Position numbers and translations under genes: made by a program. Of a DNA stretch of 6,169 nt, positions 1-5,206 are shown piece after piece; position 1 is the stretch's first letter, and every line of letters begins with the position of its first letter. Under the pieces are notes generated by a model, which saw nothing but the letters and a program-made list of their open reading frames with translations, had not been told where the DNA came from and ran no database searches. The DNA is from Deltaproteobacteria bacterium (GTDB taxonomy: Bacteria > Desulfobacterota > Desulfobacteria > Desulfobacterales > C00003060), in NCBI GenBank assembly GCA_019309815.1, contig JAFDFO010000129.1:1-6169 (forward strand), written 5' to 3'.

Positions 1-128
1 GCAGCACCCGGATGGCGAACGATCTCCCTGTTCTTTACTACGCCATTTGGCAAGGTCACTTCTTCGAGGACAACATTAAATATCTTGCCATTATATAGAT
101 CGGTGATTTTGTGTACTTCGGCAGGCAT
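1..128 (-). CDS. Nudix hydrolase, probable ADP-ribose pyrophosphatase (N-terminal fragment)
   Basis: Reading the minus strand from ATG at 128-126 gives 42 residues starting MPAEVHKITDLYNGKIFNVV and continuing to the left edge. The segment LEEVTLPNG, then NREIVRHPGAA, matches the N-terminal strand region of NudF/YqkG-type ADP-ribose pyrophosphatases (pattern 'v.lPnG....reiv.HpGa'). These cytoplasmic enzymes hydrolyse ADP-ribose to AMP and ribose 5-phosphate. The Nudix box itself would lie beyond the window, so the catalytic residues cannot be checked. The start is supported by GGGAGA (plus-strand 135-140) six bases upstream. It is divergent from the phosphate transporter gene. Family assignment rests only on the N-terminal pattern; a related Nudix pyrophosphatase with another nucleotide-sugar substrate is possible. 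Confidence 0.8.
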   Translation of the reverse strand, partial: MPAEVHKITDLYNGKIFNVVLEEVTLPNGVVKNREIVRHPGA

Positions 129-171
129 GCGAGGTCTCCCTTTTCGGTCCGAGTGCAGCGCAAGAAATCAA

Positions 172-199
172 TTGACGATGCTTACTAAAGATAATAATA
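172..199 (+). promoter_or_regulatory. Candidate sigma70-type promoter for the phosphate transporter operon
   Basis: TTGACG (172-177) matches the -35 consensus at five of six positions. After 16 bases comes AATAAT (194-199), which matches the -10 consensus at five of six, within an AT-rich run. This would start transcription near 206 and leave a leader of about 70 bases before the ATG at 275. I see no convincing Pho box (paired CTGTCA-like repeats) here, so the sequence offers no support for PhoB control. Prediction from sequence only. Confidence 0.45.
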
Positions 200-274
200 A
201 GCCACATACCATGAGGATGTCAGCCCTGTCCACTTCACTTCAAACAGTTGAGATATCCAGCTCATAGCTATCCC

Positions 275-1531
275 ATGAACATCGATATCCTTATCCTGTC
301 TGTTGCCAGCCTGATTGGTCTGTACATGGCAGCCAACATTGGCGCTAATGACCTGGCAAACGCCATGGGGACCTCGGTAGGCTCTAAGTCGTTGACCCTG
401 AATCAAGCGGTCCTGGTGTCGATTATTGCCAATGTGCTCGGGGCTTGTCTTGCAGGCGGGCACGTGACCGGCACGATCAGCAAGGGGATTATCGATCCGG
501 CACTCCTCGCACACGAGCCGAGTACGTTGATGCTTGGAATGTTTGCCGCCCTCATCGCGGCCAGTCTCTGGGTGCACCTAGCCACATACCTTGGTCTACC
601 TGTCTCCACCACTCACGCCATTGTAGGGGCTGTGGTAGGCTTTGGCATTCTCAGCGTTGGTGCAGGGGCTGTAAACTGGGGGAAAATCATCACGATCGCT
701 GTCAGTTGGATTTTGTCACCTGCCGCAGGAGCCATAATCGCGGGAAGTATTTTCTATTTGATTGAAAAAAAGGTCATGGCGGCCAGAGACCCTCACACCG
801 CCGCAGTTCATTACACCCCTGCGCTGATCTTTGTTGTTGTCCTGATACTCATCCTCTCCTTTGTATTTAAGGGGCTCAAAAACCTCCACCTGGAGTTTGG
901 CTTTTTTCAAACTCTGCTGTTAGCTGCTCCGTGTGCGGCTCTGGCGGGCCTGCTTGGTCGGAAATGGGTGCGGTGGCGGGTGCATCTCAAATGTGAACTG
1001 CAACCCAATCCTCACGGATTTTCTCCGGTGGACTGTCTCTTTGCCCAGCTTCAAGTCCTTACAGCGTGCTACATAGCCTTTGCCCATGGCGCCAATGACG
1101 TGGCTAATGCCATCGGCCCTCTTGCAGCCATTTTTTCCGTAGTCAAAACCAAATCTGTGGCATTACAGGTAGAGGTGCCCTTCTGGATGCTGTTCATAGG
1201 TGGCCTTGCCGTGGGAGGCGGGCTTTATGCCTTTGGCACCCGGGTCATGGAGACTATTGGAAGAGACATAACTGAGATTACACCGCTCCGGGGATTTTGC
1301 GCCCAATTCGGGGCAGCCACAACAATTCTGATTTGCTCCCGTCTCGGCATGCCCGTATCGACTACCCATGTATTGGTAGGCTCTGTGGTCGGCATAGGGA
1401 TCATGCGGGGCATGGGTACGCTTGATCTGCGTATCCTCAAGAACATCGGCGTTTCATGGATCGTGACTCTCCCGTTCACGATCGTCCTATCCATGGTGTT
1501 GTACAAACTCCTCACCATGGTTCTATTATAA
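275..1531 (+). CDS. pit: PiT-family inorganic phosphate transporter
   Basis: Inner-membrane cation/phosphate symporter of the PiT family (PF01384), 418 residues from ATG 275. The family's internal duplication is clear. GANDLANAMG (residues 23-32) and GANDVANAIG (272-281) are the paired signature motifs. PVSTTH occurs at 109-114 and again at 360-365, and VSWI recurs at 143 and 393. Hydrophobic segments span most of the protein, with a more polar basic stretch around residues 228-255 separating the halves. An in-frame TTG at 248 would add nine residues, but ATG 275 places the first membrane segment as usual in the family. Neither start has a good Shine-Dalgarno sequence. The gene lies 26 bp before its DUF47 partner and is probably co-transcribed with it. 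Phosphate is the likely substrate; sulfate permeases of the same superfamily exist but usually differ in context. Confidence 0.95.
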   Translation: MNIDILILSVASLIGLYMAANIGANDLANAMGTSVGSKSLTLNQAVLVSIIANVLGACLAGGHVTGTISKGIIDPALLAHEPSTLMLGMFAALIAASLWVHLATYLGLPVSTTHAIVGAVVGFGILSVGAGAVNWGKIITIAVSWILSPAAGAIIAGSIFYLIEKKVMAARDPHTAAVHYTPALIFVVVLILILSFVFKGLKNLHLEFGFFQTLLLAAPCAALAGLLGRKWVRWRVHLKCELQPNPHGFSPVDCLFAQLQVLTACYIAFAHGANDVANAIGPLAAIFSVVKTKSVALQVEVPFWMLFIGGLAVGGGLYAFGTRVMETIGRDITEITPLRGFCAQFGAATTILICSRLGMPVSTTHVLVGSVVGIGIMRGMGTLDLRILKNIGVSWIVTLPFTIVLSMVLYKLLTMVLL

Positions 1532-1543
1532 AGAAGGATGCAA

Positions 1544-1549
1544 AGGAGG
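1544..1549 (+). promoter_or_regulatory. Ribosome binding site fixing the start of the DUF47 gene
   Basis: AGGAGG lies in the 26-bp gap after the transporter stop codon, eight bases before ATG 1558. It decides the start: the longer open frame beginning at 1456 overlaps the transporter gene and has no comparable site. Confidence 0.85.
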
Positions 1550-1557
1550 AACCTGCC

Positions 1558-2223
1558 ATGCGTTTGTTACTAAGCTCACTATTCATGAAGTCTCCTTTTG
1601 AACGTCTGCAGAGCCACGCCGACAAAGTCAGAGAATGTGCGCATATGTTCAGGAAGGCGGCTGTTTGTCACATGGGTGATGACTGCAAGCAGTTTGACAT
1701 CTTAACTGAACAGGTATCCAAACTGGAAAGTGAAGCGGATTTGATAAAGCGCAATATTCGCAGCCATATGCCCAGGGGGATTCTCATGCCGGTGGACAAG
1801 TTCCAGTTCTTTGACTATCTCCGACAGCAGGACAAGGTGCTGGATGAGGTGGAAGAGGCCCTGTTCTGGCTTTCCTTTCGGCCCAGGGGCATCCCGGATG
1901 AGGTGGCCGCTGATTTTCACAATCTGATCGAGGCTGTGTTACCCCCCATTGAAAGGCTGTCTGACCTGGTCGCCCTTGCGAGAGAATACTTCAGGAGCAG
2001 ATCTGAGTCGAAAAGGAAAGAGATCAAGAACCTCGTCCAGACAATTCGCAAGTATGAACACGATGCTGACCTTCTGGAACGAGAGCTGAAGTTCAAGATC
2101 TTTAGTCACATTAAGGACCCTCTTCTTGTATTTCACCTGATCATTCTGGTGGAGCATGTGGGCAACATCACGGATCATGCGGAGAATGCTGCCGACCGCA
2201 TGCGGGCCATGGTAGCAAAATAG
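1558..2223 (+). CDS. DUF47 / TIGR00153 family PhoU-like protein, partner of Pit
   Basis: Cytoplasmic, all-helical protein of 221 residues, without membrane segments. It starts MRLLLSSLFMKSPFERLQSH; the 'F.. l..Ha' opening is typical of DUF47 (PF01865). PhoU-like acidic helix motifs that bind metal ions in this fold are visible: ESEADLIKRNI (57-67), DKVLDEVEEA (92-101), EHDADLLEREL (167-177) and NITDHAENAADR (203-214). The length matches the family (about 210-225). DUF47 genes commonly sit beside pit, for example orfA-pit in Sinorhizobium, and are thought to modulate or support the transporter; the mechanism is not settled. Here it follows pit by 26 bp, consistent with an operon. The family call is firm; the regulatory role is inferred from family and context. 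Confidence 0.93.
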   Translation: MRLLLSSLFMKSPFERLQSHADKVRECAHMFRKAAVCHMGDDCKQFDILTEQVSKLESEADLIKRNIRSHMPRGILMPVDKFQFFDYLRQQDKVLDEVEEALFWLSFRPRGIPDEVAADFHNLIEAVLPPIERLSDLVALAREYFRSRSESKRKEIKNLVQTIRKYEHDADLLERELKFKIFSHIKDPLLVFHLIILVEHVGNITDHAENAADRMRAMVAK

Positions 2224-2468
2224 CGTTTTGGCATTCTCCTTGGTGGTATGATGTAGTTGAAACGACGGTTTCATCTCCTTCCTCGCCCTGCGTCGTCTTG
2301 AAAGGGAAACCATTCCACTGTCCAAATAGGCCAAGTTCAGTTTCAGCCTTCCGAAAAAGCAGATTCAGAATTCTTAGTGAGGCATGTTCTCCCTTCAGAG
2401 CTTGACTCATGCGGTTCTCTTTGAACCCCTTGATTCATTTCCTACACAGTGATAGCGTAGCTGGCAAG
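2224..2468. other. Non-coding spacer after the pit-DUF47 operon
   Basis: I see no convincing gene in this 245-bp stretch on either strand. A minus-strand open frame crosses it (2168-2410), but it overlaps the 3' end of the DUF47 gene, lacks a good ribosome binding site and resembles no family I know. Apart from the small hairpin at 2258-2273 I find no structure here. The palindromic repeat element begins at its right end. Confidence 0.6.
2258..2273 (+). terminator. Weak hairpin after the pit-DUF47 operon
   Basis: TGAAAC (2258-2263) and GTTTCA (2268-2273) form a perfect six-base stem around a GACG loop, 34 bases after the DUF47 stop codon. It is followed by a pyrimidine-rich stretch (TCTCCTTCCTC) rather than a true U-tract. 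It may be a weak intrinsic terminator, a stabilising 3' hairpin, or chance. Confidence 0.25.
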
Positions 2469-2532
2469 TAGAACCTATCTCAAGAATAAGGTTAGGGTTC
2501 AGGGCAAGGCGCGGAACGGTGAAAACGCGGAG

Positions 2533-2549
2533 TCCCGCTATAAGCGGGA
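2533..2549. repeat. GC-rich hairpin 1 inside the palindromic element
   Basis: TCCCGCT (2533-2539), loop ATA, AGCGGGA (2543-2549): a perfect seven-pair stem. It is enclosed by the imperfect arms 2511-2521 and 2567-2577, so the centre of the element can fold into one long stem-loop. Confidence 0.7.
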
Positions 2550-2579
2550 TGAGCTAAAAGATTTTGAACCGTTTCGCAA

Positions 2580-2596
2580 TCCCGCCACAGGCGGGA
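2580..2596. repeat. GC-rich hairpin 2 inside the palindromic element
   Basis: TCCCGCC (2580-2586), loop ACA, GGCGGGA (2590-2596): a perfect seven-pair stem. It is a near copy of the hairpin at 2533-2549. The two differ at the closing pair (T-A against C-G, both paired) and at the middle loop base. Confidence 0.7.
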
Positions 2597-2653
2597 CCAA
2601 TGGGCACTTAGATTGTTTTTGAGATAGGTTATAGAAGAAGTCGAGAATAAGCC

Positions 2654-3370
2654 ATGCAAGATGACATCATCGGGGCACTGACGCAAGAGGTCAAAGAAGA
2701 AGTCATTTGGAGATACCTTTATGATCGAAAGCTGATCGAAGAGCAGATTAACTATGTGAACGAATTAGCTGAACACACGGCCGAGTTGGAAGACAAGGGA
2801 CCTAAACACTTCGCCCAAATCTGTGACACACTTGCTGAACCCAGGTTCATCAATGAATTCACAAAGGCAGTCGGGCTGCAAGATGTTTCTCTTAAGGCCC
2901 GGATTGACAAAGACCGCAGTGATCGCGATGGTCTTGCATGCGTCAAGGTGCGCGGCCTTACCCGTCGAGCAAGATTCAAAAGATTTGTTCTAGAGTCGTA
3001 TAGCGGGCTTTATACGTGGAACACCCAATACAAAGAGGCCTACGAGGATCTTGAAGAGGAATGCAAGGGGGTGAACCACAACCTGAAGAAATTCGAAAAC
3101 AACTACGACCTGCTCACGATGCTGAACTTCCTGAAGGACATGGATGTTGAGTTTATAGAGAAGAAACACTATCTAAGTGATAATTTTGCCCCGGCAGAAA
3201 TGGCCTCCATAGAAGCAAGCCTCTCTTTCAAGCCCATTCGCATGGAGCAATTCAAACTCGACCCTCCACCGAACCTGCCCGAACCCAAGTTAATTCAAAA
3301 ACGGTTGAATGACTTGGCAGGCTATGTCTATGGCCAGTGCGGCGAAAGGATAAAGGCACTAGTCAAATAA
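2654..3370 (+). CDS. Uncharacterised 238-aa soluble protein
   Basis: I do not recognise this protein. From ATG 2654 it encodes 238 residues with no signal peptide and no membrane segment, so it is probably cytoplasmic. The N-terminal third (about 1-75) is charged and likely helical. A basic patch KVRGLTRRARFKR sits at 98-110. Residues 113-170 are rich in aromatic and acidic residues (YSGLYTW, then EDLEEE). A proline-rich stretch DPPPNLPEP (203-211) precedes a short C-terminal helix. Four scattered cysteines (57, 96, 137, 229) show no metal-binding spacing. The ribosome binding site is weak (a purine-rich GAGAATAA just upstream), and no better in-frame start is apparent. Length and uninterrupted frame with normal protein composition support a real gene. 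It stands alone, between the palindromic element and a convergent gene, so context gives no function. Confidence 0.75.
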   Translation: MQDDIIGALTQEVKEEVIWRYLYDRKLIEEQINYVNELAEHTAELEDKGPKHFAQICDTLAEPRFINEFTKAVGLQDVSLKARIDKDRSDRDGLACVKVRGLTRRARFKRFVLESYSGLYTWNTQYKEAYEDLEEECKGVNHNLKKFENNYDLLTMLNFLKDMDVEFIEKKHYLSDNFAPAEMASIEASLSFKPIRMEQFKLDPPPNLPEPKLIQKRLNDLAGYVYGQCGERIKALVK

Positions 3371-3372
3371 GA

Positions 3373-3407
3373 GATGTGTTCTCCGCATTCGCAGAGCGAG
3401 ACGCATC
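3373..3407. terminator. Hairpin in the convergent gap, possible bidirectional terminator
   Basis: GATGTGTTCTC (3373-3383) can pair with GAGACGCATC (3398-3407): ten pairs including one G-U, with one bulged base and a 14-base loop. It lies in the 43-bp gap between two converging genes, where a shared terminator is expected. There is no U-tract on either side, so it is not a classical intrinsic terminator. Confidence 0.4.
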
Positions 3408-3413
3408 CAACCT

Positions 3414-4322
3414 CTAACTCGTTTTCCCTACAGCTTCTTCCAGCGCTTTCATGACTTCAGGATAGCGAAAACTAAAGCCATGCTTGAGAAGTTTGGCCGG
3501 AATGACTCTTTGGCCTTCAAGGAGAACCGACCCAAACTCTCCCAGCACAAGTTTCAGCATAAAGGCAGGCGTCGTCAAAAAGGATGGTCTGGAGAGGACC
3601 TTTCCCAATGCTTTGCCCAAATCCCTGTTTTGGACCGGATTTGGTGAGCAGAAATTGACCGGCCCGCTGACGTCCTGATTCTCAAAGACAAACAGGAAAG
3701 CGTTCAACAAGTCGTCCATATGGATCCATGAGAACCACTGGTTGCCGCTGCCCAATGGCCCACCGACAAATCTCTTGAACGCCGGGATCATCTGCCCCAA
3801 AGCCCCGCCGGTCTTGCCCAGGACAATGCCGAATCGGGTGACTGCCACCCGAACTCCCTTGTCAACTGCTTTGTTAGCTTCGTTTTCCCAGTCAACGCAA
3901 AGGCTGGACAGAAAATCGTCTCCTGGGGCACCGCCCTCAGAGATTTCTTCGTTGCCCCGGAAGCCGTAGTATCCGACTGCCGATGTGCTGCAAAGCAACG
4001 TTCCTTCTTTCGCGGGCATGGCTTCTACGACATTGCGGGTCGTAAGAATCCTGCTATCGTAGATAAGCTTCTTGGTCTCATCACTCCATCGGTTAAAGAT
4101 CGATGCCCCCGCCAGATTAATTACTACATCCTGGGTTGCCACTTTCTTCTGCCACGGACCTTGGACGGTGGTATCTGCGGACACGTAATGAACTTCCGGG
4201 GGCGTGTATTCGCGGGGCTCTGGGCTGTGGTCTACAACAGTGACGCGGTGCCTTCTTTCCAGGAGACGGATGGAAAGCTGAGTGCCCACAAACCCAAGAC
4301 CGCCAGTGATCAGGACTTTCAT
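3414..4322 (-). CDS. SDR39U1/YfcH-like NAD(P)-dependent epimerase (TIGR01777 family)
   Basis: Atypical extended short-chain dehydrogenase of 302 residues, close to the family's usual 295-305. The Rossmann nucleotide-binding motif GGLGFVG is at 7-13. NLAGASI at 69-75 and RW at 78-79 are family hallmarks, and STSAVGYYG (112-120) is the active-site region; the usual YxxxK lysine is absent there, as is normal for this family. FSWIHMDDL (197-205) is strongly conserved in it. The C-terminal DUF1731 domain runs from about 251 to 297 (TPAFMLKLVLGEFGSVLLEG). The substrate is unknown. The start is supported by AAGGAG (plus-strand 4329-4334) six bases before the ATG. It is the last gene of a minus-strand run, 78 bp after cysC, and may be co-transcribed or have its own promoter; I see no clear terminator in that gap. 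Confidence 0.93.
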   Translation of the reverse strand: MKVLITGGLGFVGTQLSIRLLERRHRVTVVDHSPEPREYTPPEVHYVSADTTVQGPWQKKVATQDVVINLAGASIFNRWSDETKKLIYDSRILTTRNVVEAMPAKEGTLLCSTSAVGYYGFRGNEEISEGGAPGDDFLSSLCVDWENEANKAVDKGVRVAVTRFGIVLGKTGGALGQMIPAFKRFVGGPLGSGNQWFSWIHMDDLLNAFLFVFENQDVSGPVNFCSPNPVQNRDLGKALGKVLSRPSFLTTPAFMLKLVLGEFGSVLLEGQRVIPAKLLKHGFSFRYPEVMKALEEAVGKTS

Positions 4323-4400
4323 AGCGATCTCCTTATTTGTTCACCACAGTAAAAACATGGCGCATGAGAGATGAGGGGCCAGAAAAGCTTCCCTTGGACT

Positions 4401-5012
4401 TTAAATGAGCTCGCGCTGTTCTATCAGTTCTATGACGCGTTTTGCGGCTTTGGGTGCGTCCTCTTCGAAAGATCGGATAACCAGGTCGGGGTTTTCCGGG
4501 GCCTCATAGGGGGCAGAAATTCCGGTAAATTCCTTGATTTCTCCAGCCTTTGCCTTGGCGTAGATCCCCTTATGGTCACGTGCAGCACAAACCTCCGGGG
4601 GGCACTCCACATAGACCTCGAGAAACTGCCCTTCCTGCAGCAGGGAACGCACTTTCCTGCGATCCTCGCGAAAGGGAGAGATAAAGGCTGTAAGGACAAT
4701 CATGCCGCCATCTACAAAGAGTCTGATCATCTCGCCGATGCGGCGGATATTCTCTATCCTGTCTTCCCGGCTGAACGTGAGATCTGAACAAAGTCCATGC
4801 CGGACGTTGTCCCCGTCGAACACGTAGGTAGAAACACCTCTCTGGTGAAGCTCTTTTTCAGCCAGGTGGGCAATGGTTGATTTTCCCGAAGCCGAAAGAC
4901 CGGTGAACCAGATGACTGCTCCATTGTGGCCGTGAAGCTTTTCTCGATCCTCACGACCGACGTAACCATTGAACCAGGTGACATTGTTGTTGTTTGATAT
5001 CTTATCCGTCAT
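4401..5012 (-). CDS. cysC: Adenylylsulfate kinase (APS kinase)
   Basis: Cytoplasmic enzyme that phosphorylates adenosine 5'-phosphosulfate with ATP to give PAPS. At 203 residues it is the normal length of a stand-alone CysC, with no fused ATP sulfurylase. The Walker A loop GLSASGKST is at 38-46. DGDNVRHGL (66-74) and FSREDRIENIRRIGEM (80-95) form the APS site. ISPFREDR (111-118) contains the conserved serine (S112), equivalent to the phosphorylated serine of E. coli CysC. KGIYAKAKAGEIKEFTGI (148-165) and APYEAPENPD (167-176) are typical lid and C-terminal motifs. The start is supported by GGAG six bases upstream (plus-strand 5019-5022). It follows galE after a 194-bp spacer that holds an inverted repeat. 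No sulfotransferase or other cys gene is visible, so the use of the PAPS (assimilation or sulfation) is open. Confidence 0.96.
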   Translation of the reverse strand: MTDKISNNNNVTWFNGYVGREDREKLHGHNGAVIWFTGLSASGKSTIAHLAEKELHQRGVSTYVFDGDNVRHGLCSDLTFSREDRIENIRRIGEMIRLFVDGGMIVLTAFISPFREDRRKVRSLLQEGQFLEVYVECPPEVCAARDHKGIYAKAKAGEIKEFTGISAPYEAPENPDLVIRSFEEDAPKAAKRVIELIEQRELI

Positions 5013-5056
5013 TCAGAACTCCGTTGGGTGTTTGATACAGTTTCTAAGTAAAGACC

Positions 5057-5137
5057 GATACTGGATACTGGATGCTGGATATTGGATGATGCGTGCATAC
5101 AAAGATATCGTCTATCAAGCATCCAGTATCCAGTATC
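5057..5137. repeat. Heptamer repeat arranged as a long inverted repeat between galE and cysC
   Basis: From 5057 the sequence runs as 7-bp units: GATACTG, GATACTG, GATGCTG, GATATTG, GATGATG (5057-5091). The complementary pattern (CATCCAG, TATCCAG, TATC) returns at 5114-5137. The 24-base arms 5057-5080 and 5114-5137 are inverted copies differing at one position and are separated by 33 bases. A transcript through the spacer could form a very stable stem-loop between galE and cysC. The arms have no U-tract, so this looks like a dispersed intergenic repeat or an mRNA processing structure rather than a standard terminator. Confidence 0.75.
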
Positions 5138-5206
5138 TGATGTTTAACTCCGGGAAACCCATCTATATGAAACAGCACCATCTGATACAAGAACATTATC
5201 TCAAAA

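Larger units (their letters stand above)
2469..2633. mobile_element. MITE-like palindromic element with 18-bp terminal inverted repeats and TA flanks
   Basis: The left end AACCTATCTCAAGAATAA (2472-2489) and the reverse complement of the right end (2613-2630, AACCTATCTCAAAAACAA) agree at 16 of 18 positions; the outermost 12 are identical. Each side is then bounded by one variable base and TA (2469-2470 and 2632-2633). The interior has no usable open reading frame. It holds further inverted repeats: 2511-2521 against 2567-2577, and two hairpins at 2533-2549 and 2580-2596. A short, non-coding, structured element with terminal inverted repeats and TA borders fits a miniature inverted-repeat transposable element. 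TA borders would fit IS630/Tc1-mariner-type mobilisation, but no transposase is in the window, and a structured repeat of another kind is possible. The right end stops about 20 bp before the next gene. Confidence 0.6.

Noticed and set aside
216..267. Possible 16-codon upstream peptide in the pit leader (ATG 216, stop 265-267)
   Set aside because: The only purine-rich sequence abuts the ATG and so is too close to act as a ribosome binding site. No regulatory codon pattern is seen.
2168..2410. Minus-strand open frame of 80 codons in the spacer after the DUF47 gene
   Set aside because: It overlaps the 3' end of the well-supported DUF47 gene on the opposite strand, has no good ribosome binding site and shows no recognisable motif. 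It may be chance, or at most a decayed fragment.
2607..2635. Promoter for the 238-aa protein formed by the right end of the palindromic element (TATAGA at 2630-2635)
   Set aside because: The -10 match is only four of six, the -35 at the right distance is poor, and the predicted start would be very near the ATG.
4351..4366. Terminator between cysC and the SDR39U1-like gene (CATG stem followed by five T on the minus strand)
   Set aside because: The stem has only four base pairs around a three-base loop, too weak to support a terminator call.
5057..5137. CRISPR array
   Set aside because: The repeats are 7-bp tandem units with no unique spacers, and the second block is inverted; this is not a CRISPR layout.
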